DNA of 64,000 bases from Acinetobacter equi. GTDB lineage: Bacteria > Pseudomonadota > Gammaproteobacteria > Pseudomonadales > Moraxellaceae. The stretch covers positions 62,001 to 126,000 of the forward strand of contig NZ_CP012808.1 in the NCBI RefSeq assembly GCF_001307195.1, given 5' to 3'. Shown in pieces: positions 41,360 through 51,097 of this stretch (position 1 is the stretch's first letter; the number at the start of each line of letters is the position of its first letter). The position numbers were made by a program, and so were the translations under genes. The notes under the pieces were generated by a model. That model did not search any database. It was not told where the DNA came from and was given only the letters and a program-made list of their open reading frames with translations.

Positions 41360-42476
41360 TTAACCGAAATCCTAGGTTAAAAGTTATTAGCAATTCAAAT
41401 GAAAGCAACATCATGAGTGCCATAACTATATTATTTGTCTTCAATAAGTATTCTGTATAGGAAATTGTAATTTTTTCAGAGCTAGAACCAGATATCGGGT
41501 AGGTTATAATTTGTGTAGATTCATCATATTTCAACCATTTATGATGAGATGCATTTCTTAATTTACTATCGTATTCACGACCAAAAATGTTAAAGATAGT
41601 TGTATTTCCCTCAAAACATTTCATCTTTGCTGCCTTATCAGCAGTTAAGTATTTTTGATATGTTAATTTTTCACTTTGGAATTCATCATATTTTCTTTGG
41701 TTTTCAATATTATTTAAAAAAGCTATCGTGTTTATATTGGAACCTAGAATCTCAAACACTTCACCATATATCATTTTTGTGCGTTTAAAATTAGTTGAAG
41801 AAACCTTCGAATTCTTAAACGTTTCAACCTCTAAACGCGCTTGCAAATTCATTTGTTTAAATTCTTGATAATTTGAAAAGAAAGTATCAAAAATTTCCAT
41901 ATAGTCATTAATTTTTTCTTCTAGTTTAGGAAGTAAATCATTTTTGGCAAACCTATGAAATTCTGACTTATTTTTAAAAAAAATCTTTCTAGAAAAATCT
42001 CCGAGTATATCCATATCCCTAGTTAACCGATCACCACCCACAAACATCCCAATAAAACTAAACATTAACTCAGTTAACTCTTGTCCTTGAATGATTTTAT
42101 CTCTCTGAAGTAAATTTCCTTTAATATTAAATTTGTATGCCTTATATAAATCTTTCCAAAGTTCTTCAATGTTTGAAACTCCCATTACCCCCTCTATTTT
42201 TTCAGGATTATAATTTTCCCCAAAAGCATCTTTAATAATTTCATTCATTTGATATAAAAATGGAGAATATAATTCCTTATTACTTTGTTCATCAGGTATC
42301 GTAAAATCTATACTTAGATTAATTACTTTTGCCTGAACCTCATCTACTAAGCTTCTTTCAACATATTCTAGATTCTCTAACTCATTAAATGACACTTTTA
42401 CAATAGGTGGTTCATCTAATAATAGAACTAATCTTGATGTGTGCTGAAATAACAGGACACTTCTACTTGGGAAATT

Positions 42477-43331
42477 CTAGGCAGCCATCCTGTAAAAGTC
42501 TTCTGCCATTTGATTTGGTGTCTTAAAGTCCAATCCTTTCTGAATTCTCTGCTGATTATAAAATAGCTCTATGTATTTTGTAATATCTGCTTTAGCTTCT
42601 TCCCTTGTTTTATAATTGCGATGATGAACCAATTCATTTTTTAATATTCCCCAGAAGCTCTCAATAGGAGCATTATCGAAGCAATCACCGCGTTTACTCA
42701 TTGATCCCTGAAATCCATATTTTTCAAGTATCTTTCGATATTCATGACTACAGTATTGGCTGCCCCTGTCAGAGTGAATAATCAAGTCTTGAGAGGGTTT
42801 ATGATTTCGAATCGCCATGCTCAGTGCATTGCAAACGAGCTGTGACGTCATCCGTTCACTCAAGCTATACCCAACTACTTGTTTGCTGCAAAGATCTTTT
42901 AAAGCCGCTAAATACAGCCATCCTTCAGCTGTCCACACGTATGTAATGTCACTTACCCATGCAATGTTTGGAGCAGTCACTGTAAAATTTTGCTCTAACA
43001 AATTATTGTAAACCGTACGTTGATGGTCGCTATGAGTTGTTTTTTTGAAACGCCTATGCCGCTTACAATACAGCTGATTAAGTTTTTTAATACAACGAAC
43101 TGCATACTCGCTAATTTCTATTCCTTGTGCCTGTAAGTACTTGGTTAAACGAATATAACCATAGCTTTCATTGGTTTCTTGGTGAGCAATTTTAACCAAT
43201 ATTGTTTGATGATTTCTCTGAATAACCCGCTTACTTAAGCCATATTTTAACCATTCATAAAATCCAGAAACTGAAACGTGGAGTAACCGAGCCATCATAG
43301 TGACTGAGTATGCATGTTTTTGCTGTTTCAT
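42477..43331 (-). CDS. IS3-family transposase OrfB (DDE)
   Basis: This 284-residue integrase-like transposase has an N-terminal helix-turn-helix-like region and an rve DDE core. The catalytic residues appear in WVSDITY (D), IIHSDRGSQYCS (D) and NAPIESFWG (E), followed by the usual YNQQRIQKGLDFKTP motif. The OrfB frame is open upstream into the end of OrfA in the -1 register, so the active protein is probably an OrfAB fusion made by frameshifting at an A7 tract (43376-43382). Confidence 0.95.
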   Translation of the reverse strand: MKQQKHAYSVTMMARLLHVSVSGFYEWLKYGLSKRVIQRNHQTILVKIAHQETNESYGYIRLTKYLQAQGIEISEYAVRCIKKLNQLYCKRHRRFKKTTHSDHQRTVYNNLLEQNFTVTAPNIAWVSDITYVWTAEGWLYLAALKDLCSKQVVGYSLSERMTSQLVCNALSMAIRNHKPSQDLIIHSDRGSQYCSHEYRKILEKYGFQGSMSKRGDCFDNAPIESFWGILKNELVHHRNYKTREEAKADITKYIELFYNQQRIQKGLDFKTPNQMAEDFYRMAA

Positions 43332-43342
43332 ATGTACGTACT

Positions 43343-43642
43343 TTACTGACTTTCTTTGGCAAAGTACGCTGCTGCTTTTTTTAGAAATTCTCTTTCCATT
43401 TCAGCGGTTTTAAGTTGCTGCTTCAGTTTTTTATTTTCCTCGAGAAGAGCAACGAGATCAGGTGAATATTGTTGTGTGCCTACTAATTTTCCAGCTTTTG
43501 CTTTATTGTACCAATTTGAAAGGGTTTGCATTGAAATGCCAAGCAGTCGTGCTGTTTCTGAAACATTGCCATTGTTTGAATCAATAGCTTTGATTGCTTC
43601 AGCTTTGAATTCTGCTGTATAAATCTTTTGTTTTTTGCTCAT
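43343..43642 (-). CDS. IS3-family OrfA
   Basis: This 99-residue protein has a helix-turn-helix (KAEAIKAIDSNNGNVSETARLLGISMQTLSNWYNKAK) for binding the element ends, and a C-terminal leucine-zipper-like coil (LLEENKKLKQQLKTAEMEREFL). The A7 run just after FLKK is the likely -1 slippage site that fuses it to OrfB. Alone it probably acts as a regulator of transposition. Confidence 0.94.
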   Translation of the reverse strand: MSKKQKIYTAEFKAEAIKAIDSNNGNVSETARLLGISMQTLSNWYNKAKAGKLVGTQQYSPDLVALLEENKKLKQQLKTAEMEREFLKKAAAYFAKESQ

Positions 43643-43923
43643 GGTAAACTCCTGATGAGTATGTGTAGTTTACCAAGTTAAAGTCTCCGTTTTTTTCAGC
43701 ACACATCATCTTGAATCAGTTTCACAATGTGGGCATGCAAAATTTACTTCTTGTCTCAATCCATGCGAAATTTGAGTTCTTGTAATAATAAATTCATTAC
43801 ATGTTAAACATTTAAAATATATTCTAGAAATCATAGAACCCTTGTTATCAAAAAAAATTTAAAAAAAAATCAAACAAATAGAATTATATTTCATACCTAT
43901 AATATCTTTCATTCAATTACAAC

Positions 43924-44013
43924 ATGACCATCAAAAAAGTATCATCCATCGCCAAACTTGAAGACTTAGGCCGTATCCAATTTTCAAAGTCTTTCTTTAT
44001 GCGTGACTTCTGA
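43924..44013 (+). pseudogene. Short 5' remnant of a gene (29 codons)
   Basis: ATG at 43924 opens a short, protein-like frame (MTIKKVSSIAKLEDLGRIQF, then SKSFFMRDF) that stops at TGA exactly where a REP-like repeat begins. It looks like the first exon-sized piece of a longer gene cut off by the repeat. I vaguely recall similar N-termini on longer Acinetobacter proteins, but cannot confirm it. It could be a chance frame. Confidence 0.35.
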
Positions 44014-44146
44014 AGCCCTCATCCCCCGCCTTCTCCCAAAAGGAGAAGGAGCTTTCATTGCTAATTAAATATCTTCATAAATTTTGTAATAAATATTCCC
44101 TCTCCTTTTAGGAGATGAGAAGCACTGCTTCGCAAGGGAGAGGTTT
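44014..44146. repeat. REP-like palindromic element pair
   Basis: Two palindromic units occur. CCTTCTCC-CAAAA-GGAGAAGG lies at 44029-44049. A second unit at 44099-44143 pairs CCTCTCC with GGAGAGG and contains the inner hairpin GAAGCA-C-TGCTTC. The pattern of CTC-rich and GAG-rich arms resembles dispersed extragenic repeats. Copy number elsewhere cannot be seen from this window. Confidence 0.6.
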
Positions 44147-44271
44147 TTATTAATTTCACGAGCAGGTTTTAAAGAACTACTTTAAAACAAAGTGCAAGTA
44201 TGGATGAGAAGAAATCTTAAAAATTACGATCAGCTATTTTTCATAGCACTCGCAACGAAGAAGTTTTCAAA

Positions 44272-44790
44272 CTACTTAAAAACCCCCAAATTACTTAATA
44301 GACTTGGCGATAAAAATGTAGTCGCAACCTTGCCCACATCTATATAACGAATCACACCTTTTAACTGCTGTTTTACTTCAGGATTCTTTAAAATAGCATC
44401 GCCTGTTGTACGTCCAAGTTCTTGAAAACTATTTCCAACCGCTTCAATACCTTCAGTTTGAATAACAGCTTTAGTTTCAGCAGCACATTGCTCAATCATA
44501 ATACGCTGTAACACTTGAGCTAGATTTTTATCTAATTGTTGTTTTTGATCTGTACTCACCTGACTAAAGGCTTGCAAATCTGGATGTGAAGATAACGCCA
44601 CAAATGTCCATTGCAACACAGTAGTTTTATCTGCTTCAGTGGTCGATTTCATTAAACAATCACTTAACTGATCTACCGTTTGCCCTGCCATTGTCATTTG
44701 AGTAAAACCAGTAACAGCAGCAGCCATTAAAAATGTTTTTCCCATTTGCATTATTGTTTTACGTTGTTGAGAAAAAGAGAGATTTAACAT
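44272..44790 (-). CDS. Secreted hypothetical protein, 172 aa
   Basis: The protein has an N-terminal basic and hydrophobic stretch (KTFLMAAAVTGFTQMTMAG) that looks like a signal peptide, so it is probably periplasmic. The mature part is mostly helical and has two cysteines (DCLMK and EQCAAE) that could form a disulfide. I do not recognise the family. The start at 44790 has GGA ten bases upstream. The frame extends nine bases further to a TTG. It stands alone after the REP-like region. Confidence 0.65.
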   Translation of the reverse strand: MLNLSFSQQRKTIMQMGKTFLMAAAVTGFTQMTMAGQTVDQLSDCLMKSTTEADKTTVLQWTFVALSSHPDLQAFSQVSTDQKQQLDKNLAQVLQRIMIEQCAAETKAVIQTEGIEAVGNSFQELGRTTGDAILKNPEVKQQLKGVIRYIDVGKVATTFLSPSLLSNLGVFK

Positions 44791-44904
44791 TGTTATCAAT
44801 CCAATTGGTCATTTTCGGTTATCATATCTTGTATTATAGGATGCATCATGAATTTTTATATGCATTTCCTTATTTATAATACATCTCTAAAAAAGAATTA
44901 AAAA

Positions 44905-45234
44905 ATGACAGCACTACACATCATTCTTTCAATTATTGGCATTCTTTTTGTAATTTGGCTATATGCACTTGTATTATCTGAAAATATGCCTCGCCCCAAT
45001 TTAAGTAAATTGTACTTATGGTGGCATGAGTATCGGCAGAAATCATTTTTTCAAAAAATAAGAAGTTTAATACATGCTTTTTTTAATTTTTTACAGTTAT
45101 GTCTTCGTACCATAAAAGGCATCTTCAAATTTATTTTAGAAGTAATTGTTGAATCACTTTTCTATATTATCGTAAGAATAATATGGGCTGGTATTAAGTT
45201 GATTTTTCATTTCATTGGTAGAATTTTTGATTAA
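44905..45234 (+). CDS. Small membrane protein, 109 aa
   Basis: The protein has an N-terminal helix (HIILSIIGILFVIWLYALVL), an arginine- and lysine-rich middle, and a long hydrophobic C-terminal half (FILEVIVESLFYIIVRIIWAGIKLIFHFIGRIF). It probably spans the inner membrane twice or more. No family is recognised. It has an AAGAA site before the ATG. Its divergent neighbour encodes a secreted protein and its convergent neighbour an SH3-like protein; no functional link is evident. Confidence 0.6.
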   Translation: MTALHIILSIIGILFVIWLYALVLSENMPRPNLSKLYLWWHEYRQKSFFQKIRSLIHAFFNFLQLCLRTIKGIFKFILEVIVESLFYIIVRIIWAGIKLIFHFIGRIFD

Positions 45235-45254
45235 CCCTAAAATGATGCTTACGC

Positions 45255-45617
45255 TTAACTTTGCGCAAGCATTAAAAATTGTTCAGGTACCCAACCTTCA
45301 TCACCATCACTTTTGCGTACACACCAAGCACGACCATTCATAATTTTGGTCATTTTTAATTTATCACCAGAATTTACTTCTAGTTCTTTGGCTGTGTAGT
45401 CTTCTAAAGCGCGTCCGTAGTTCTCATCTATACGTTCAATGAGTTGTTCGGGCACCCAACCACCTTTATCGCCATCTAAAGTACAAAAGTACCAATATTC
45501 CATTTCATCATCACAATAATACTCACCCAGTTTTAAGGTTGCGCCTTGAGTAAATGAAATTGGATTTGGACATTCACTTCGATGTTGTCGAATCGCAATA
45601 AATTTCAATATATATCC
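45255..45617 (-). CDS. Protein with two SH3-like domains
   Basis: From about residue 10 the protein shows two similar modules. The first ends GGWVPEQLIERI and the second ends EGWVPEQFLML; each has acidic SH3-like loops (ALEDYTAKELEVNSGDKL). Tandem SH3-like domains suggest a binding or scaffold role, but no partner is known. The start is uncertain. I take the ATG at 45617 (120 residues), which lacks a clear ribosome-binding site. A GTG at 45737 would add a hydrophobic 40-residue leader. Confidence 0.65.
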   Translation of the reverse strand, partial: GYILKFIAIRQHRSECPNPISFTQGATLKLGEYYCDDEMEYWYFCTLDGDKGGWVPEQLIERIDENYGRALEDYTAKELEVNSGDKLKMTKIMNGRAWCVRKSDGDEGWVPEQFLMLAQS

Positions 45618-45758
45618 CATAAAATATTTAAATATGATTTGAGCATAATCTTGAATGATGATGAAAACTATAGAAAAAAAGTTAACAAATTTTGCAAAAA
45701 AAATCAAATATATGATTTTAAAAGTAAAATAAATCACATTTATTTTTTAATATATAAA

Positions 45759-45789
45759 TAAAAAAGCCTGCATAAAAGCAGGCTTTTTT
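45759..45789 (-). terminator. Terminator of sbmA
   Basis: AAGCCTGC-ATAAAA-GCAGGCTT has a T-run on the minus strand, just beyond the transporter stop codon. Confidence 0.85.
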
Positions 45790-45797
45790 ATTAAATA

Positions 45798-46994
45798 TTA
45801 GGACTCATCAAGTTCAGATTCAAAAGCACGTAAACGCTTATAAATAGATAACAATTCAATAATTGTTGTCCATGATGAAATTAAATATTGGAAAGATTCT
45901 CGGACTTTTCCAAAGACATTATTAATTTGCATCATTAAACCTAAAGTTAATGCACCTGCTGCAATACTCGGAAATAATATGAATAAACCATATAAATTAT
46001 CTAGTTGTATGTACCAAATACGTACCACGTTAAAATAGGTATAGTGAAAATATAAGCGGAAATAATTCAGTCGTACTTTACTAAATAATTCTTTTAAAAC
46101 TAAAGGTTCTGCGCGTGTTTCATGGTCTTCACCGTAAACCAATTCTTTACGGTAAGCGGCTTCTACTTTTTGGTTATTAAATTCTAAGCCCGGTAATTTA
46201 TAGCCTACAATCATTAAAATAACTGTTCCTAAAATAGACCACACAACAGCAGCCCACATTAGTGCATGTGAAATTTCACCAATTACAGGTAAACTTTTGA
46301 CATGAACAGATAATTGATAAAGTACAGGTAAAAAGGCAATTAAAACCATAATCGCTTTAATAAAGTTAACACCAAGCCCTTCTAAAGTACTCGCAAACCT
46401 CATTGTATCTTCTTGAATACGCTGTGATGCACCTTCTATATGGCGTAATTTTTTCCAATTTTCTGTATAGTAATTATTCATTGCTGTACGCCAGCGGAAA
46501 ATAAAATGGCTAACAAAGAATAAGTTAAATACAGATAAAGTTACAGCAACCATTGCAATGTACAAGAACGTTAATGTTTCAGCATAAAGCAGATTAACAT
46601 CGCCCCCACCACTACTCAGCATTTTCTGAATTAAGTCATAAAATGGGTTATACCAAGCATTAATAACCACATTCACCTGAACATTAAACCAAATGTTAAA
46701 CAAAATAAATGCAGATCCCCAAACAGACCACTTTTGCCAAGGGTTATCTGAACGCCAACGCCAAAATAATGCAAAAATGATGGTAGAAACTAAGAACCAG
46801 ATATAAAACCATAAAAAGTTGGTTGACCAAAAACGACTAATTCCTATTGGTAATTGATCATTTGCAAGCGCTGTTAAACCAATATATTGCCCCCAAGAGT
46901 CTCCACCTGAAAACCACAGTGCAATATTAATAATAAACCACAGTAGTAAGGAGCTAAAAAACCATTTAGGGTTTGGAAAAAACGACTTAAACAC
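45798..46994 (-). CDS. sbmA: SbmA/BacA-family peptide transporter
   Basis: SbmA-type proteins are proton-driven inner-membrane importers of peptide antibiotics such as microcin B17, bleomycin and proline-rich antimicrobial peptides. The 398-residue chain begins [15 protein letters not shown]. It has about seven membrane helices and the conserved segments [33 protein letters not shown] and [20 protein letters not shown]. It lacks an ATP-binding domain, unlike related ABC transporters, which fits the SbmA type. It is monocistronic. Confidence 0.9.
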   Translation of the reverse strand: MFKSFFPNPKWFFSSLLLWFIINIALWFSGGDSWGQYIGLTALANDQLPIGISRFWSTNFLWFYIWFLVSTIIFALFWRWRSDNPWQKWSVWGSAFILFNIWFNVQVNVVINAWYNPFYDLIQKMLSSGGGDVNLLYAETLTFLYIAMVAVTLSVFNLFFVSHFIFRWRTAMNNYYTENWKKLRHIEGASQRIQEDTMRFASTLEGLGVNFIKAIMVLIAFLPVLYQLSVHVKSLPVIGEISHALMWAAVVWSILGTVILMIVGYKLPGLEFNNQKVEAAYRKELVYGEDHETRAEPLVLKELFSKVRLNYFRLYFHYTYFNVVRIWYIQLDNLYGLFILFPSIAAGALTLGLMMQINNVFGKVRESFQYLISSWTTIIELLSIYKRLRAFESELDES

Positions 46995-47175
46995 TCTTAT
47001 TTCTCAGTATTGTTATCAAGATAGGAAATAATAAACCAATTTAGTTTATAAAATATTGTTTCATTATTATTTTTTTATCATTTATACACTTTTTAATAAA
47101 ACAAAAAAAATATTAAACCCAAAATTCATAATGTGTCTAAATTCACAAAATCATTTTTAGCTAAGTGATTTTTCA

Positions 47176-47209
47176 ATAAAAAAAGAAGGTGATTACACCT
47201 TCTTTTTTG
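47176..47209 (-). terminator. Terminator of the antiporter gene
   Basis: On the minus strand AAGAAGGTG-TAAT-CACCTTCTT is followed by a T-run, 20 bases after the last codon of the antiporter frame. Confidence 0.85.
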
Positions 47210-47229
47210 ATACAAACAAAACAAAAGTT

Positions 47230-48728
47230 TTAGAAGTTTTTAGGGTTTTCTAAACGTTTTACTTCCTGTGCTTTATCAGGATGATGCATTGCCGCAACTC
47301 CATCATCTGTTTTCACATCAACTATTTTTTCTGGCTCATAAACAGTAATTGTCTCCTTACCATTTGCATCTTCCCCAACAATGTATTTAAAACCTTGACG
47401 GTTCATTTTATTACACATACGTTGATACCAGCCTTTAAAGCCAGTTTTTTCTTCGTGTGGATTGTAATAAAAGGCATTCATGACCGCAGGCAAGCCCAAA
47501 CCACACACTAAGCCAGACAATAATACGACAATAAATGTATAACCAATTAGAATACTACTGTATTCACGAAGTTCTGGAATATTCGCAACAGCAAGAATCA
47601 AAGCAAGTGAAATACCACCACGTACTCCCCCCAAGATAAAATAGCTAAACTACCGTTATAGCTGTTTTTTCTAAACATCGGGAAGAATGAAAATGACAGA
47701 TAATTTGCTGCAAATCGTGCCAAGTGAAGAATAATAAAGGCAACAATACCACCTAGAACAAGTTGTACACTTAAATCAATAATAAATAATTCTAGACCAA
47801 TTAACGTGAATAAGAATGAGTTAATAATTCCTTCAACAGTATGCCAAAAGTGATTAACCTCTCGGACTTCACGCTCTGCTAAAATTTCATTCCATTTATT
47901 ACCAACAACTAAACCACCAATCACACAAGCAATTGGTGCAGAAGCATGTGCATATAAAGCAATTAAATACGAACCACACGCCAACAATGCTGTCGTAAGA
48001 ATAAGTGATTCCATTTCATGTTTACCACGAAGTAAACGTAAAATTGCTGCACCAACAGTCCAACCAATAATAACTGCAACAACAATCTCATAAAGCAGTG
48101 TTTCTAGTACACCAAGAACAGTGAAGTTTTGACCTTTTAAAACATTTAATAATGTCATAAACAATGCAATACACATTGCATCATTAAATAATGATTCACC
48201 TTCTAACTTCACCATAAGATGATGAGGTGCTTTTACTGAACTAAGTACACCTTTAATCCCAATTGGGTCAGTTGCACCAAGTGCAGCACCAAGCAATAAC
48301 AAGACTAATAAGTCAACATGTCCACCAATTAAAAATTGATAGCCATATAGTGCCAAACCAAAGAATACAGCACATAAAACTAAAGCAATACTGGCTAAAA
48401 TACTAATCGGTTTCCAATAATTCGTTAAATCCGAAACCTGAAACTTCAATGCTGAAGATGTTAAAATAAAGCAAATAACGCCGTTAATTAAAAAATTATA
48501 AAAATCGATATGCCTTACAGCTTCTTCAATATTATGAATATTAATCGTTAAAAATTGATTTCCACTAAGTAGACTTGCACCCCACTGCAATAAAAATACA
48601 AAAATTGCAGAAACAATAGGAACACCTATCGCTTGCGGAAAACCTAAAATACGCTTATTAAAGATTGTAGTTGCAATTGAAAGTGCGAAAATCACTGTAA
48701 AAATCTGTAAAAATAAATAACTACCCAT
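47230..48728 (-). pseudogene. Frameshifted Na+/H+ antiporter (CPA1/NhaP type)
   Basis: The first frame (48728 to 47598) encodes 12-helix-type antiporter sequence, including GAALGATDPIGIKGVL and KLEGESLFNDAMC, the conserved sodium-site region. It goes out of frame at a G6 run near 47628-47633, giving WGEYVVVFHLL. The second frame (from 47634) continues with GGVRGGISLALIL, the expected continuation of SWGG. One more G would restore a single chain of about 500 residues. Either the strain has lost the gene, the tract varies in length between cells, or the sequence has an error. If intact it would export sodium for protons and help control pH. Confidence 0.8.
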
Positions 48729-48887
48729 TGCACTACCATTTTAAGAATAGAAGACATAGAAATTATGTGACTTATATTATGTTTTAAAGCCTTTTTTCTA
48801 AGTCCGTAATAATATCTTTTTTTTTCGGCATATGAAGTTTTATTAAACTTTTTTAAACAAAAACTAGCCGAAAAAATTTCTTTTTAT

Positions 48888-49787
48888 TTAAATTTCTTGT
48901 GCAAACGTATCACAAGCTGCAATTTTTCCGGTTTGAAAACCTGTTTGAAACCACTTCATACGTTGTGCACTTGTTCCGTGCGTAAAACTATCAGGAACAA
49001 CTTGACCCATCGCACGTTTCTGTAAGTAGTCATCCCCTATTTTATGTGCAGCATCCATCGCTTCTTCTAGATCCCCATTATCTAAAAACTGAGTTCTTTT
49101 TTGATTATGATGTGCCCAAATACCAGCAAAACAATCTGCTTGAAGCTCTTGTCTAACAGATAACTGATTTGCTTTCGTTTGAGAAATACGAGATCTCATT
49201 TTATAAACTTGATCAGAAATACCCAAGAGATTTTGTACATGATGTCCCACTTCATGAGCAATCACATAAGCTTGTGCAAAATCACCTGCTAAATCATTTC
49301 GAGATAACTCGGTTTGATTCCTTTCTCCAGAAATTCCCATCTGAATTTTCATGTCTTTAAAAAAAGAAGTGTCAATATATACCTTATAATCTGCTGGGCA
49401 ATAAAATGGTCCCATAGATGATTGAGCTATACCACAACTAGACTGAACCTCTCGATTAAATAAAACCAATTTAGGTGCACGATATTCCGCTTGTAATTGT
49501 ATTTTAAAAATATTAGCCCATGTATCTTCCGTATCTGCTAATACCGTTCCGACAAATGTCATTGCCTCCTTTTGATCTTGAGTAGGTTGATCTAAACCAT
49601 CAGTTTCAGCAGGTTGTATCTGAGCAGTCATGTGTTTAGTTGCTTGATAAGCTTGTTGTGGATCAGTACCAAAGAATTTCCATGCAATAAAAGCCACAAT
49701 TAAACCTAAAATGCTAACACCACCAACTTTAGCACCACCACGACGATCCTCTACATTTTGACTGACTCTGCGACCTTTCCAACGCAT
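48888..49787 (-). CDS. ypfJ: Neutral zinc metallopeptidase, YpfJ family
   Basis: This 299-residue protein is anchored by one N-terminal helix (VGGVSILGLIVAFIAWKFF) and has a periplasmic metallopeptidase domain. The zinc motif is HEVGHH (H178, E179, H182). The family signature SCGIAQSSMGPFYCPADYKVYID is present with its two cysteines. The role in vivo is unknown. The gene stands alone. Confidence 0.9.
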   Translation of the reverse strand: MRWKGRRVSQNVEDRRGGAKVGGVSILGLIVAFIAWKFFGTDPQQAYQATKHMTAQIQPAETDGLDQPTQDQKEAMTFVGTVLADTEDTWANIFKIQLQAEYRAPKLVLFNREVQSSCGIAQSSMGPFYCPADYKVYIDTSFFKDMKIQMGISGERNQTELSRNDLAGDFAQAYVIAHEVGHHVQNLLGISDQVYKMRSRISQTKANQLSVRQELQADCFAGIWAHHNQKRTQFLDNGDLEEAMDAAHKIGDDYLQKRAMGQVVPDSFTHGTSAQRMKWFQTGFQTGKIAACDTFAQEI

Positions 49788-49897
49788 ATTAGCACCATAT
49801 ATTTTTATACTTATTTTAGATGTGTTTACACCTGCTTCATACTTTTTATATCAAGGAATACCAATCTACTTATTCATCAAAAAATTATTCAAAATAA

Positions 49898-50824
49898 TTA
49901 CACAGTTTTAATGGCATACCAAATTTTTTGAAAACTACTCACAACTAGAATAACAATAACTCCAGCCAAAAAACCAAAGATAAGATTAAATATTGTTGGT
50001 GCAACTATATTCATAACTTGTTCCATCATTGGAGTATTGATCAGCAAATTCAGTAAATTTTCATTCCAGTGATGAACAAAAGGTAAAACATGACTAATAA
50101 TGCCACCTCCAACAAGAAACATTGCAATAGTTCCAACGACAGATAATGTCTTCATTAGTTTTGGAGCAAATGCCAATAAACCTCGCCCTAAGATTTGTTG
50201 AATAGATGATTTTTTCTGAACACAATATAAGCCTAGATCATCAATTTTAACAATCATTGCAACCAAACCATACACACCTATTGTCATTGCTATTGCAATA
50301 ATACTGAGAACTGAAATTTTCGTTAAAAGTGTTGCTGTTGCAACTGTACCCAAGGAAATCACAATAATTTCTGCGGATAAAATAAAATCAGTTCGAATTG
50401 CACCTTTTATTTTTTCTTTTTCAAATGTAGCTAAGTCTTCAACTGTTTCTATCTTTAGTTCAGTTTGTTCTTCTTCAGAATGAATTTTATTCTTTTTTAA
50501 GGAATGTATAACTTTTTCAACTCCTTCATAACATAAGAACAGACCACCAATCATCAATAGAGGATTGATCAACCAAGGGGCAATCACACTAATTAATAAC
50601 GCCAAAGGTACAAGTATTAACTTATTTATAAATGAACCTTTTGCAACTCCCCACACCACGGGTATTTCACGTTCAGCTCTTACACCCGTGACTTGCTGGG
50701 CATTCAAAGCTAAATCATCCCCTAGCACACCAGCTGTTTTTTTTGCAGCAACTTTACTCATCACAGCCACATCATCAAGTACTGCTGCTATATCATCTAA
50801 TAATAGTAATAAACTACTTGCCAT
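49898..50824 (-). CDS. yedI: YedI/DUF808 family membrane protein
   Basis: This 308-residue integral membrane protein has the DUF808 N-terminus [31 protein letters not shown] and about six helices, with the loop [12 protein letters not shown]. Function is unknown across the family. I place the start at the ATG at 50824, with GAGGA upstream. An in-frame upstream start adds only five residues and ignores that site. Confidence 0.88.
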   Translation of the reverse strand: MASSLLLLLDDIAAVLDDVAVMSKVAAKKTAGVLGDDLALNAQQVTGVRAEREIPVVWGVAKGSFINKLILVPLALLISVIAPWLINPLLMIGGLFLCYEGVEKVIHSLKKNKIHSEEEQTELKIETVEDLATFEKEKIKGAIRTDFILSAEIIVISLGTVATATLLTKISVLSIIAIAMTIGVYGLVAMIVKIDDLGLYCVQKKSSIQQILGRGLLAFAPKLMKTLSVVGTIAMFLVGGGIISHVLPFVHHWNENLLNLLINTPMMEQVMNIVAPTIFNLIFGFLAGVIVILVVSSFQKIWYAIKTV

Positions 50825-51097
50825 TTTTATTGTCCTCAATTTTTAAATCATTTTATCATTTGCAAATTTTTAACATTCTTTTTTAGTTCTACACTATTAG
50901 CACTCATAAAATATAAAAATAATCATAAATAAAAAGTTCATTTTAAAACCAGTTATATTTCTTTAATTCATTTTCAACCTAACTTAATTTTATTATTTTG
51001 CTCTCCATTCTTTCTGACATTAAAAATTTTTTGCCGTACAATGTACCTACTTCGTATAAAGCTACATGTAGCATTGACTACTGTTTTGGAATAGATC

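Larger units (their letters stand above)
42436..43707 (-). mobile_element. IS3-family insertion sequence, complete
   Basis: The element spans about 1272 bp, with inverted ends GATGTGTGCTGAAA (42436-42449) and its complement (43694-43707). It is flanked by the direct repeat ATCTT at 42431-42435 and 43708-43712. If the ends are taken as TG...CA, as is usual in the family, the boundaries move in by two bases. It encodes OrfA and OrfB, with an intact DDE transposase and a frameshift site, so it may be active. It is inserted in a zinc-ribbon protein gene, in the same orientation. Confidence 0.92.
41343..43834 (-). pseudogene. Zinc-ribbon membrane protein gene split by an IS3 element
   Basis: The ATG at 43834 (with AAGGG upstream) opens a frame with two CxxC pairs (KCLTC near residue 9, CPHC near 36), a small zinc ribbon. 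After 42 codons the frame runs into the insertion element and stops at TGA. Removing the element and one ATCTT copy rejoins the frame to the long ORF ending at 41343. The total is exactly 405 codons, a 404-residue protein. The downstream part is mostly helical and charged, with one hydrophobic C-terminal segment (NIVMALMMLLSFELLITF). I do not recognise the family. A 350-residue 3' remnant could still start at the GTG at 42395, but it would lack the zinc ribbon. Confidence 0.8.

Noticed and set aside
44014..44146. CRISPR-like repeats
   Set aside because: Only two palindromic units of different sequence, no regular spacing and no cas genes, so they are REP-like elements.
44272..45617. A new three-gene system (secreted protein, small membrane protein, SH3-like protein)
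   Set aside because: The genes are on different strands with no shared promoter or domain logic, so grouping them would be speculation.
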